From Clitoria ternatea (taxonomy: Eukaryota; Streptophyta; Magnoliopsida; Fabales; Fabaceae), in assembly GCA_037962975.1 (NCBI GenBank), contig CM075676.1:42385501-42449500 (forward strand): a DNA stretch of 64,000 nt, written 5' to 3'. The notes beneath the pieces are model-generated. The model ran no database searches, was not told where the DNA came from, and worked only from the letters and a program-made list of their open reading frames with translations. Made by a program: the position numbers and the translations under genes. This document shows positions 30,215 through 42,365 of the stretch, piece by piece. How positions within the stretch are numbered: position 1 is the stretch's first letter; the number at the start of each line of letters is the position of its first letter.

Positions 30215-33200
30215 TTATGCAAAGTATTTCTTCACTACATCGGCATTGACAGGCATTGACAGGTCATCTCCATCCATGTTGGTAAGTATGAGAGCTCCTC
30301 CATAAAAAGCCTTCTTTATAACATATGGTCCTTCATAATTAGGTGTCCATTTCCCTCGGACGTCTTTTGGAATTGGCAAAATCTTCTTGAGGACCAAATC
30401 CCCTTCTTGGAACTGTCGAGGGCGCACTTTCTTTTCTTATGCCCGCTTCATGCGTCTTTGATAAAATTGTCCCTGGCAGAGGGCGGTTAACCTCTTTCCG
30501 TCAATCAGATTCAATTGGTTATATTTGGTCTGGACCCATTCAACTTCTTCCAGTTTAGCTTCCATGATCACCCTAAGGGATGGAATCTCTACTTCAAATG
30601 GTAGTACAGCTTCCATTCCGTAGACCAAAGAAAATGGGGTTGCCCCAGTTGAAGTTCGCACCGAGGTTCGGTATCTGTGCAGCGTGAAAGGGTGCATTTC
30701 ATGCCAGCCTTTGTAGGTTACTACCATCTTTTGCACTATTTTCTTGATATTTTTATTAGCTGCCTCGACCGCTCCATTCATTTTCGGACGGTATGGAGAG
30801 GAGTTGTGGTGGGAGATTTTAAAGTTCTCGCAAAGCTCCTTCATCATTTTGTTGTTTAAATTTATACCATTGTCCATAATGATTTGGTTTGGTAGGCCAT
30901 ACCGGCATATCAGTTCACGCTTGACGAATTTGACCATGACATTTTTCGTCACATTGGTGTACGAAGCTGCCTCTACCCACTTGGTAAAATAATCAATGGC
31001 AACTAGAATGAAACGATGACCGTTTGAGGCTTTTGGCTCAATGGGCCCAATTACATCCATACCCCACATTGAAAAGGGCCATGGTGCTGACAAGACATTT
31101 AAGGATGAAGGTGGTGCATGAATGTGATCAGCATAAACCTGACATTTATGACACTTCCATACGTAAGCAAAACAATCTGCTTCCATAGTCATCCAATAAT
31201 ACCCGGCTCTCAGGATTTTTCTTGACATAGCATGCCCGTTCGTATGAGTTCCGAAAGATCCTTCGTGGATATCTTTCATGATTTGATTTGCTTCGACGGT
31301 ATCAACACACCAGAGGAGAACGGAATCATAATTCCTCTTGTATAGCATGTTACCACTCAACAGGTATCCCATAGCTAGCCTTCTCAAAGTTCGTTTGTCA
31401 TTATCCATAATGCCTTCAGGGTATTCTTGGCACTGGAGATATCTTTTGATGTCATGATACCAAGGCTTGCCATTTGGCTCTTCTTCTATGACCTGGCAAT
31501 AGGCAGGTTCTTGCTGCTTCTTTACCTCAATGAGAGGCACTTCGTAATCACTGCTGACTTCGAACATAGTGGCTAGGGTGGCTAAAGCATCTGCCATTTG
31601 GTTGTCTTCCCGTGGAACATGATGGAAGGTAATTTCATCGAACTCTTTGATCATTTCTTTGATGTGAGCATGATAGGGAACTAGTTTACTGTCTCTAGTT
31701 TCCCACTCATCCTTTAGTTAATGGATAACCAAAGCAGAATCTCCATAAACTTCCAGGACCTTTATTCCCATGTTCAGAGCTGCTTGTATTCCTAGAGAAC
31801 ATGCTTCATATTCCACAACATTATTGGTGCAGTCAAAACATAACCGAGCGCAAATAGGGATGAATTCCTTATCAGGAGAGATCAGGATAACCCCAATTCC
31901 ATGTCCTAGTGCATTGGAAGCCCCGTCGAATCTCATGATCCCTCTGGTTTCCAGACCATCTTCTTCTTTGAAGAGGGCCAAAATATCCTCATCCGGGAAA
32001 TCGTGCCGCATTGGTTGGTATGCCTTAATGGGTTGGTGTGCCAAGTAATCTGCTAGCGCACTTCCTTTGATTGCCTTTTGGGTGACATATGTTATATCGT
32101 ATTCTGTCAGTAACACTTGCCAACGGGCAATCCTCCCGATCAAAGCAGGTTTTTCAAAGATATACTTAATGGGATCCATCTTAGACACCAGCCAAGTAGT
32201 ATGATTAAGCATGTATTGCCGTAAACGTCGGGTAGCCCAGGCCAATGCACAACATGTTCTCTCAAGAGACGAATACCTCATCTCGCATTCGGTAAATCTC
32301 TTGCTCAAATAATAGATGGCACATTCCATCCTCCCAGTCTTATCATGTTGACCTAACACGCATCCCATGGATTCATTCAACACGGTCAGGTATAGGATTA
32401 GTGGTCTCCCATGAACAGCTGGCACCAAGACTGGTGGCTCCAATAAGTACTGCTTTATCTTTTCAAATGCAAACTGGCAATCTTCATTCCACTGCCCAGG
32501 TTGGTTCTTGCGAAGCAATTTGAAAATCGGCTCACAGGTTACAGTCATTTGGGAAATGAATCTGGCGATGTAATTCAATCTTCCCAAGAACCCTCGGACT
32601 TCTTTTTTAGTATGAGGAGGAGGCATTTCCAGAATTGCCTTAACTTTGTCAGGATCAACTTCTATCCCCCTCTCGTTCACAATGAATCCTAACAATTTGC
32701 CGGATATTGCGCCAAAAGTGCACTTGGCGGGGTTCAATCTAAGCTTGAATCTCCTTAACCTTTCGAAAAGTTTTCTCAGGTCAGCAACGTGTTCTTCCTC
32801 AGATCTGGACTTGGCAATTATGTCACCCACATAGACTTCTATTTCCTTGTGCATCATGTCGTGGAAGAGAGTCACCATTGCCCTTTGATAGGTGGCTCCT
32901 GCATTCTTTAATCCGAAGGACATTACTTTGTAGCAAAAGGTGCCCCACAGAGTGATGAACGTGGTCTTTTCCATATCTTCTGGTGCCATCTTGATCTGGT
33001 TATATCCCGAAAATCCATCCATGAATGAGAAGATGGAATACTGAGCTGTGTTGTCAACCAGTACGTCAATCTGAGGTAAAGGAAAATCATCCTTAGGACT
33101 CGCCCGATTCAAGTTTCGGTAGTCCACACACATTCTTACTTTCCCATCTTTCTTTGGAACGGGAACTATATTGGCTACCCATTGCGGATACTTAGCTATG

Positions 33201-33659
33201 GCTAAGAAACCAGCATCGAATTATTTCTTGACTTCTTCTTTGATCTTAAGAAGCATTTCTGGTTTCATTCGTCGCAGCTTTTACTTAATCGGCAGACATT
33301 CTGGCTTTAAAGGCAACCTGTGTTCCACAATGTTACTATCCAGACCCGGCATATCTTGATACGACCATGCAAAAATGTCTTGAAATTCCCGGAGTAGTTT
33401 AATCAATTTATTCTGCCGTTGTTCGCTCAAGAGGGTGCCTATCTTGACTTCTTTATTTTCCCCTTCATCTCCCAGGTTAATGGTCTTAATCTTTTCCTGA
33501 TGAAGCTGAATTTCTTTATCTTCTTGTTCCATTAATCTTGTCAATTCGGGTAAAGATTCAAAGTCTTCTTCACTCTCCTCATAGGCGTAATCATTAAGAT
33601 TATCAGAGTCATGAAATAGAACCGAGTTCTCATTACTCTCAGAAGAGTCGCTTTCAGAT
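30215..33659 (-). pseudogene. pol: Ogre Pol (RT, two RNase H domains, integrase), broken
   Basis: One frame runs from 33659 to 30215 with stops at 33281-33283, about 33221, 31718-31720 and 30437-30439. Order: linker with IFAWSYQDMPGLD; RT with MCVDYRNLNRASPKDDFPLP and MDGFSGYNQI; RNase H (LERTCCALAWATRRLRQYM); a second, archaeal-type RNase H starting MRFDGASNALGHGIGVILI; then integrase with an HHCC finger (CHKCQ), GMDVIGP, IIMDNG and NGAVEAANK. The tail RPRQFQEGDLVLKK ends at 30215. The RT active-site box is YVGD instead of YVDD. The TAA at 31718 cuts the second RNase H. The integrase D, D and E residues look intact. Confidence 0.88.
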
Positions 33660-33866
33660 CTGCATTTGGTGTTATATTATAATGAATGAAAACAAAGAAA
33701 GACAAGCAAATGGAAGGTTTAGAAGAAAGAGATTGAACAAAGATGAGGTATAAAATTGGACTGCGTTCATTTAATTTAACAAGCAAGTTTTTGCCTTTAT
33801 TACAAAATAGATCTCAAAGCCTTAGGCATAGCAAAAGGATCGACAAGTTTTGAAAACAACGATTAC
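33660..33866 (-). other. Predicted Ogre intron between protease and RT
   Basis: On the minus strand a GTAATC donor (33866) and a pyrimidine-rich acceptor ending AAATGCAG (33660) bracket about 207 bp of T-rich sequence full of stops. Reading resumes with SESDSSESNEN after the acceptor. Ogre elements are known to splice an intron at this place. Confidence 0.55.
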
Positions 33867-36800
33867 TTTGACTGAGGATTGATAGTTATGGGGAACTCCA
33901 TGATTTCCCAGTTGTCCAGTTCTTGACCGGGTAAGCAAGCATGCACCAATTCCACATCATAGCTGGGTCCGTCTCCAACCATAGCCACTTGACCCGGATA
34001 TATAATCTCGATGCTCCTGAAGCTTTGATAGAGGTCACAGATAGGGATTCTAGCAGTGTCGAACTCTTGACCGGTAAGACGAGCAATCCTTCTCTCCCTT
34101 CTTTCTTCTCATATCTTTTTAATGTCAGCTGCTGTAGGCTTGTACCCCAGACCGTATCTATCCTTGTTCTCTGGAAGGAATATAGGTTGGGTCCTTCCTT
34201 CTAATTCTCGTCCCAGCCCTCTTCCCAACTTGTATCCTTCTTTCAACATTGTCTTTGCAACCATCAGAGGCATGTTTGGGAAAGACGTCTTTGTAATGCT
34301 TGTTGCATTGGCCACCTCTAAAGCTTGAAATAAGGTTTCGAGGGCTTCCTCAGTTGCTTCAATATAAGGGGTGTTGGCAGGTTTACTGACCAACAAGTCC
34401 TCTTATCCAGAGATAATCACCAACTTGTTGTCGATGATGAATTTCAACTTTTGATGTAGGGTGGAAGGGACTACCCCTGCCGAATGGATCCACGGTCGTC
34501 CCAGCAAACAACTGTAAGCGGGCGTAATATCCATGACTTGAAAAAGGATTTGAAAGGTGCATGGCCCAACTTGTATAGGCAGTTCAATTTCTCCCATAAC
34601 TTCTCGGTGAGTTCCGTCAAAAGCCCGGACTACCATGGAACTGAGTCTTATATGGGTCCCATTAAAAGGCAACTTTGCCAACATAGATTTTGGCATTACA
34701 TTTAGGGATGACCCATTGTCAACAAGCACCTTCGCCATGATATGATCTTGGCATTTTACGGAGATATGAAGGGCTTTATTGTGCCCTCTTCCTTCTACCG
34801 GTGTCTCATCATCCGTAAAAGTTAGATAGTTGTTGGCCACAATGTGTCCCACTATGCCTTCGAACTTATCTACTGGCAAATCATGTTTCACATGTGCCTC
34901 ACTCAAAACCTTCATCAGTGTGTTCTGGTGTGGTTTGGAACTCATTAGCAAGGACAACAGAGAAATTTTTGCCAGGGTGTGATTCAGTTGGTGCAACACC
35001 TGGTAGTCACTATGATGAATGAATCTTAGAAACTCTTGGGCTTCCTCTTCAGTTACGGCCTTCTTTGCCTCACCAGAGGATTCTCCCTTCCCAGGTCTAA
35101 CATCCCCTGTAGCTTTGTCAAGTTTCGGTTCTGGGGAAACATATACTCTTCCACTCCGGGTGACGCCCCCAATTCCAGCAATATTCATGACAGGGGATGA
35201 TGGCGTAGGCTCAACTGCCTCAGAACTAGTAACAACCACATAAGTGCTATACTTCCACGGCACAGCTCGTGAATCCTTGTAAGGGAACGGGGTTGGTGCG
35301 TTCACCGTGATGACAGTTTTAGCAGGAGTCAAAGCCACAGATGCATTTTTGTTGTAAAATATGACTAGAGGCTTTGGGGCTCGAACTCGGCTTTGTTCTT
35401 GTATCATATTTATTCTGCCTTCACGATGCCGGTAAATTTCTATGACATGACTGTCCATAAGTCCCTGAAGGGTTTTTTGGAAATCCCTTCGCTTTGTGGA
35501 CTGGAGGTCATTGCACTCTTCATCCCATGATCCTTCTATCAATCCCATCTTAAGCATATGGGAGTGAATCATTTCCAATGGTATTTGGATGTCCTCAACC
35601 TTGGAAATACATTCCTCATCTCTCTCTACAGCGTTAACACCTGGCCTCCCATGGTTAGGCAGAGGATTGGTGGTCACATTCGGGCTTCCCTCTTTGAAGC
35701 TTATCCAATCAGCTCTAATTAAATCCCTTACCTTAAATTTCAGTGCCAGGCAGTTCTCGGTGGAATGTCCTGGTGCACGGGCATGGTAATCACACCGAGC
35801 ATTTGGGTCATACCCTCTGGGATAAGGTGGCTGAAGTGGTTTTAGAGGGCAAGGTGCTACCAGTGTGTTTTCAATAAGATGGGGGAGAAGCTCAGTGTAG
35901 ATCATGGGAATTAGATCAAATTGTACTTGAGTGCGGTCATTATTCTGCCTCATCATATTTGAATTCGGTGGGTTCATTTGTGGTGATTGATATGGTGCTT
36001 GTGGTGGTGCAGGTGGTCGCATGACAGGTGGTCGGAAATGTAGTGGGTTCGAATTTGGAATTGCAGCCACATATGGGTGTGGCGCGTTATGGTAAGTTGA
36101 CGGAAAGGTGACGGGGGTAGGTGATCTGGGCTGGTTCCTTCTTTGATTGTGAAAGACCACGTTAGTCTCTCCCTCTCTTCTTTTACCCTCTCCAAGTGAA
36201 GGTTTTCTTGCTGCTCCAACCCCAGGTGGGCCACGAGTAATCTTCCCAGTCCTCAGGCCATTCTCTATTCTTTCTCCGATAGTGACGATGTCAGAGAAAT
36301 GGGAGGAAATGCTTCCAATCATCTTATCGTAGAAGGGTGACTGGAGTGTATCAATAAATGTAGAAATTACCTCCTTCTCTGATAGAGGTGGGTCAACTTA
36401 CGCTGCTACTTCTCGCCACCGTTGGGCATATTCTTTAAACGTCTCGTTATCTTTCTTGGTCATGTTTTGCAACTGTACTCTATCTGGCGCCATATCCAGA
36501 TTATACTTGTACTGTTGCATGAAAGCATCTGCCAGATCTTCCCAACAGCGTATACGAGATCGTTCAAGATGATTGTACCAGGTCAGAGGTGCTCCAGCCA
36601 AACTATCCTGGAAACAATGAATGAGCAGAGGGTCATTGGAAGCATGAGAAGCCATCTTCCGGTAGTACATGGTAAGATGGTTCTTCGGACAGGTTAGCCC
36701 CCGATATTTGTCAAATTCTGGCATTTTGAATTTGGGGGGAATGACAACATCAGGAATCAGATAGAGTTATGTGGCACTACCCATTCCAAACCGATTCGTT

Positions 36801-37417
36801 CTTTCCATTTCTTTTAAACGCCTTTCCAGGAACTCTAACCTTCCCTCCTGGGTAGCAGCAGCAGCACTTGAACCTGCAGCGACATGATGACTAGTACCCC
36901 TAACTGGTTGGTTGACATGTGCCGGGTTTGCATTAGGCATTGAGATGTGGGGTCTGGCTGTTGCTTGAGTAGCTTGTGGTTGCGTGGCTTGTGTATGAAT
37001 TGGAATCGTTTGAGGATCCTGGATGGGTGGGACGTTTGGTTGAGCCGTATGAAGGATTGTTTCCTGATAATCAGGCTCTTCTTAAAGTGGTGGGAAATAG
37101 CCAGGTGGCAATCCATATGGGGGAAAGGGTATGGCATTACCTTCTTCATCTATATAGATAGGTTGCTGGGTGTCAGCAGGGTTTGATTTCCTAACATGAA
37201 TAGTTAGAGGAGGCGCAGCAGGGTTTGGGCTTGGCCCTCCAGCAGGACCCTAAGTGTGTTGGGGAGTGGATGGTCGTTGTCTGGCGTTTTTAACACCTGC
37301 TGAAGAATCCCCTTCTGTGACTCTCCTTTCAAGAAGCTTGGCCATTTTAGCCATCTGCTCTTTCAGCTGATTGACTTCAGCTCTCAAGTTCTCATTTTCT
37401 TGTTCCATTTCAGCCAT
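33867..37417 (-). pseudogene. gag-pro: Ogre Gag-Protease with G-patch, broken
   Basis: Starts at ATG 37417 (MAEMEQENENLRAEVNQLKE, a coiled coil). The Gag capsid region runs about 36724-36100 (LTWYNHLERSRIRCWEDLAD, YAQRWREVAA), with a knuckle-like CDYHARAPGHSTENC. The protease core is VLVDNGSSLNVMP in the 34403-36322 piece, which ends near 34403. A G-patch-like stretch follows (YKLGRGLGRELEGR and DRYGLGY, 34109-34396). Stops in frame include TAG at 37250-37252, another in the Pro-rich part, one before the capsid region, TGA/TAA near 36398 and TAA at 34403. The last coding part runs to the intron donor near 33866. Confidence 0.83.
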
Positions 37418-37705
37418 GAGTCTTGTATTAAGCCTAGTTGCGTAAGGATGTCTACCCGTTATGTCTGAGAAGTCAACAAGAAATTGTTAAAAAGAAAGCA
37501 TTAAATAAAAGTAGTAAAAGAAAAACAAATGGTATGTGAAGCGATCGCGGAACTCGGCCAGTATCCTCCAACCTTTTTAGAACTTTGTTCAAGAGTGATA
37601 AGTGGAAATTAACATGAGATAGTTGTGGAAATAAGAGAATCCCTCTTTCTGAATTCTAATAATACATTACTGCTGCTAGTCTATTCTTTATGCAGAAAAA
37701 GTAAA
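37418..37705 (-). other. Spacer between Ogre ORF1 and gag
   Basis: Untranslated, A/T-rich; no signal seen. Confidence 0.4.
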
Positions 37706-39637
37706 TCAGCCATTCCTAGCTCGGGCAATCATGGCCCTCATTTTACAAATCCTTTCTCTACAGTAATCAAGGAAAGTCACAATTTCTCTTGGGATGCTAA
37801 AAAGATTAACCATTCCCTCAGCTTGCTTGAGTAGGAGTGGGAGGTCTTCCAGAGCTCCATTAGCCAAATATGCTAAGTGGGCGAAGCGATTCATCCATGA
37901 ATGAATATCTTCATTTTGCTGTGTTAGTTCATCTTTCAGAACACGGATAGCTTCACCACATTCTCGTTCAGCATCCATCGTGCACCATCGCTCGCCATTT
38001 ATCTCATGTTGGTAAGCTTCTACCACCTCATCAAGCTGATGCTCTAATCGGCTAACTTGCAATTGCAGAAGTTCTTTTTGCACTAAGGCATTTTGCTCGC
38101 GCTCTTTAGCTTTTGTCAACATGTCCCTTAAGAGCTGCTTATCAGTCAACATGGTATCCCTTTGGTTGTTCTTCGCTTTCAGTTGAGTATTAGCCGTTCG
38201 GAGGCATTGACTTTGTTTCCTCAGGTAATCCCTTTCGATTTTTCTTTTTTTTCCAATCTCCTTGATGGTTTGCTTGCTTTCTAAATTCTCCCTTTTCTGA
38301 AGGGCACATTCTTGTTGAGATATCAGCAAGTCTTTTTCTAACTCCTTGTTTTTGGCGGTTAGCTCTTTTATCTTGGCTCTCATTGCCTCCTCTTCAAGGG
38401 TAGGAGGGGTAACATGTGTGCTTGTTCGGAGATAGGAGGGATTCCTGAATGGCAGCTTGACAATGGAAACTCTGTTTAGGACCCATTGGTAGTACTCTTC
38501 CTTCACAGCATGGCTTCGAGTTCCCAGTTCTTTCCCTTGTCTGTGGACTTTCTTCCATGCATTTGCTACATCCCGAATGACAGAGGTACAATCTCCTTCT
38601 GAGTAGTAAACGATGAAAGAAGTAAGAGATTCTTCATCGGGTGACCTAAGTAAGGGATAGGCTAGCTGACGTTTGGCTATAACAGGGTTGTAATTAATGC
38701 ATCCCTAAGTACCCATGAGAGGAACGTTCGGGTAGTTTCCACAATGGTGAATTATGGTGTCAACCTTCAGCCATTGCGGATACCACCTTACTCTATCAGC
38801 CGTGAGCCCTACCAGGTGATTGGCCCATTCACGCCCATTCTTTACTACTAACTGACATAACTTCAGATCTGAGACAGGACATTTAACTTTGCTGACTTGG
38901 CGGAAGACATGCGACGTAAGCCACACATATAGAGCAGGTAAACAGCAAATGATTCTCTTTCCACCTTGTGTATAGCAGAAGTCCATGGTGCAATACATAT
39001 TTGCCAAGATAGCAGTGACAGGATTTTCAGACTTGAACTTACGGGCAAGGAAAACGCCAATAGCATCATAGTCCACGTAATTATCAATATTAGGGAACAA
39101 GATAACACCATAAATGGTGAGAGCCAAGGTATCCATGAAGGTTTCCCAATCTCCTTTCTCAGCCAACTGGTGCATGTGCTTCTCAAAATATTCCCGATCA
39201 AACCCCAGGATCTGATTTCTATTCAGTTGTGCACTTCTTAGCACTTTTGGGTGAATTTTTAGGACATTGGCGATGGCAGCAATATTCGCTTGACGTCCAA
39301 GGTGACGATAAGGCATTTGTCCTTCTAATGACATTCCCAGAATTTGTTCAAACTCCTCAACAGACGGAGCCAATTGAAAGTCTCGGAAGGTGAAACAACA
39401 GAGAGGTGGGTCATCGAACTGAATCAAAGTAGTAATTGCCTCGACTTGTACCTCCACTTCTAGCAACTTTAGGATCCTCCCATATTTCCTTGAGAAAACC
39501 ATTTTCTGATTCATGTCCAATTTCTTCCCTAAGGCTTGCAAACTGGTTATATCGACTTTCCTAGCCTTAACATGCAGTAATTTTTTCAATTCGGGTATAT
39601 TTTTACCATAACTATCTGATCTCATGTTAATTTCCAT
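37706..39637 (-). pseudogene. ORF1: Ogre ORF1 (function unknown), one internal stop
   Basis: One frame of about 643 residues interrupted by a single TAG at 38705-38707. The N-terminal 310 residues form a compact domain (FTFRDFQLAPSVEEFEQILG, LALTIYGVILFPNIDNYVD) of the kind found in legume Ogre ORF1 proteins and related plant proteins of unknown role. The C-terminal 266 residues are a long charged coiled coil (ELTAKNKELEKDLLISQQE and similar) ending near 37706. ORF1 precedes gag only in the Ogre/Tat group, so it supports the classification. The stop is the only visible lesion. Confidence 0.8.
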
Positions 39638-40717
39638 ATTTCACTCAGAGGTACTGGCTAAGCTCTTGATAGCTTCCTGTAAGAACATAAAGAAAAGAAA
39701 AAAAAAATCAGTCATTGGGAACTGACATGCTTTGCAAATTGATACTTCCCTAGTATCTTTCTTGAAAACAATTTTGTATTTAGGAAAGTTACGATTTGAC
39801 AAAACATGCAATAAATCAAGGATCATGTGAGCTATGGATTTTCTGATCATTGTTAATAAAAAATGATTTTCTATTTTTTTGTATATTTTTTTTTGTAAAA
39901 TTTTTTTGGCCTTCTTTTTTTGTTTTTTTTAGTTTTTTTTTGGCTTTTTTTTTTGATGATTCAGAAAAATTCATAACTCAAGACCCTAAGACTTAAGCAA
40001 ATATAAAAGGGAAGGACCACTTGCCCATTAAAGGATCACTGGTTAAAAGTAGGTCATTTTTTGAAAAAGTAATCCACTAAACAAGTAAGTGGTCCTTTAA
40101 TTTGGATCAGAAGAGAAAATGAGAATGAGAAAAGGTATAAGTAAAGTTTGCCCCTTTGTGCCTTAAGTCAGGTTTTTCTGGAGGTCTCTTAACGGTTCTA
40201 AGGTTGGTGTATCAGTGACATCTCACATTAGGTGGTTTATTCTAAACTTTCTAAAGGTCACTAGAGCCAAGATCCTACTCATGATGTTGACCACAAATAG
40301 TAGGAAGTCTACTAGGTGTGGGCACCATGAATAAGTCGAACTCTAGCTGAGATTCTCACGGTAACCAGACAGGAAGTACATCCCAAATGGCTCCGCTGCC
40401 AACCTCCCCTAATCTTAAGTTTCATTTGGGTCTGGGTATAGGGTCCCACTCAAAAATGTGTGCAAATTGTGAGTGTAGTGTGTGAAAGAGGCATTCAATA
40501 CCTGTACCTTACTCATCCTGCACATAGAACAAACACAAAGCAGCAAATAAAGTTGTCTACCCTAGGGTTCAATAATCACACAAATATTTACAGAACATTA
40601 ATAATAGAATACAAATAAAACAGAAACCAAAGAAAAATAAAATAAAGGAAGACATCAAATAATTAATATGCTAATTAAAACATGCGCTATCAAATTGACT
40701 TGCTTGACTCTCTAAGT
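39638..40717 (-). other. Ogre 5' leader
   Basis: About 1.1 kb between the primer site and ORF1, with long T runs near 39870-39955. No coding signal accepted. Confidence 0.5.
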
Positions 40718-40734
40718 CCCCAGCGGAGTCGCCA
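40718..40734 (-). promoter_or_regulatory. Ogre primer-binding site (tRNA-Arg type)
   Basis: TGGCGACTCCGCTGGGG on the minus strand, two bases inside the right LTR. It is the primer site reported for Ogre/Tat elements, complementary to a tRNA-Arg. Confidence 0.8.
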
Positions 40735-40991
40735 TCTGTCGCGACCGGGATCGCGGTGGCACGGTCGACCCTCAAAAATGATTTTTGTTTGGTTCTAAAA
40801 GAAAAACAGGGAGTCGCCACCAATATTTTTTAGGATAAAATACCAGGAAAACCTTTTATTAAAGCATTGGTCAAAAAAATAAGATTCCAGATTCGGGAGT
40901 CTGATTACAGGTGAGGAAGGTATTAGCACCTCACAACTGTCCGTTATAAAAAACGGTTACCTCAATATGATAGCGCACGTATTATAATTAA

Positions 40992-41113
40992 GGCTAAATA
41001 CATGGTTTGGTCCCCAACTATTTAAGTTTTTTCAAATTGGTCCCCTATTTCTTTTTTTTTCAAAGAGGTCCCCTTAGTTTTAAAAACGCGCCTGGTTGGT
41101 CCTTCCGTCATCT
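40992..41113 (+). repeat. MULE left terminal inverted repeat
   Basis: Pairs with 45995-46118 with few mismatches, ending at CCGTCATCT. Confidence 0.9.
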
Positions 41114-41277
41114 CTGTAGTTAACGCCGTAGGAGACTTGTTTGATGTGGCATAGAGACGTTGCAGCAATTGAACATTTCCTCCATTAAAGTCCCATTGAA
41201 GGTCTAGGGTTAGTGTTTTGGCGTTGGAATTGGTCCAAAACATAGAGAACTTCACTTGCTAGTTACAATCGTCTCTC

Positions 41278-41766
41278 ATGGCCAACTCTGGAGGTTCTTT
41301 GTTCAGCAATGGAAGCATGTCAACTCCTGCTGTTCATCCTTATTGTGAATGCGTTGGGAATCATAAAGCCGTGCTTCGAACATCAAAAACAATGGTAAAC
41401 TATGGAAGACAATTCTGGGGGTGTAGGAAGTATCGGGTAATGTAATTATTTGTGATTGGTACCTTGCTTTTGTAGGTGGTTTTGTACCTGTATGGACAAG
41501 TTGATGGCATTTTCTCAGTGTGGTTTATGTTGTTAATGGTGTTTTTGTAGTGGGTAGCTGGTGATGGGAGCTGTAATTTCTTCCAATGGGTCACAGATAC
41601 TGCCCAAGTTGAGAAGGATCTATTAATTATCAAACAGAGGAAAAGAATAATCGCATTGAAGAAATCACTTAAGGAGTCAACAAGATGGAACAAGTGGATG
41701 TACTGTTTTTGTGTGTTGTCTACCTTATGTAATGTGTTTGTGATATTTCTTTGTTGGTCACAGTGA
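41278..41766 (+). CDS. GRF zinc-finger protein with C-terminal membrane segment (two exons), carried by MULE
   Basis: Exon 1 (41278-41436) and exon 2 (41551-41766) are joined over a 114 bp GT-AG intron (41437-41550, TTTTTGTAG acceptor), giving 124 residues with no break. The N-terminus is Ser/Gly-rich. CEC at residues 23-25, then VLRTSKTMVNYGRQFWGC, then GDGSCNFFQW supply the four cysteines and the G-R-F/W core of the GRF zinc finger, a nucleic-acid-binding fold. A charged helix (KQRKRIIALKKSLKE) and a hydrophobic C-terminus follow. Many plant GRF proteins have this finger, coiled-coil and tail-anchor plan. It faces the transposase gene and occupies the place of mudrB. Neither exon is long enough to stand out alone; the match after splicing makes it convincing. 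Confidence 0.75.
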
Positions 41767-42365
41767 ATTAAATGTGGGTATGGTCTTGTTTAGTGTACTT
41801 TGGTTAAGTTTAGGGTATGGACTCCTGTTGTTAATTTTAGTTGAATTGTTATTGTAAGTCTTATTTTGAGTTGGTATTTTTAGTTGTAAAGTTCAGTTGT
41901 TAATGAAGAAATGGAGTTGGGAAATTCAGTTGTTCAATTTGAAGTTGATTTTTTAATTTCAGTTGCGAATATTGAAGTTATGTTAGTGTTAACATTAAAA
42001 ATAACCAACCATTAGTTGCGAGAAAATAAAAGCATTAACATTTCCAAAATAGCATTCATAGAAATTAACATTGTTCTGTCTTAGAAGGACATAACAGAAA
42101 ACAATATACACACAAAACAGTTACTCTTAAGTGAAATGTAACATTGTTCAATCACTGAAAGACATAATGATTCAAATTTTGTTACGCCTTGGTGTTAACT
42201 TTGGCCTTTGTTGGACCGGATTTGTAGAAGCAACGGTGCGACGTTTTCTTTTTTTTGGGGTTACAGCAGCTATGGCTGTAGGGCCTGTTGTTTGGTTGCT
42301 GGAAGATTGTTGGGTGTGGGGCTGGTCTGGAAGTGGTTTGGAAGGACAGGTGGTTTTGTTGTGGC
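41767..42365. other. MULE intergenic region between convergent genes
   Basis: TTG-rich, AT-rich sequence forming the presumed 3' ends of both genes. No further coding signal. Confidence 0.5.
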
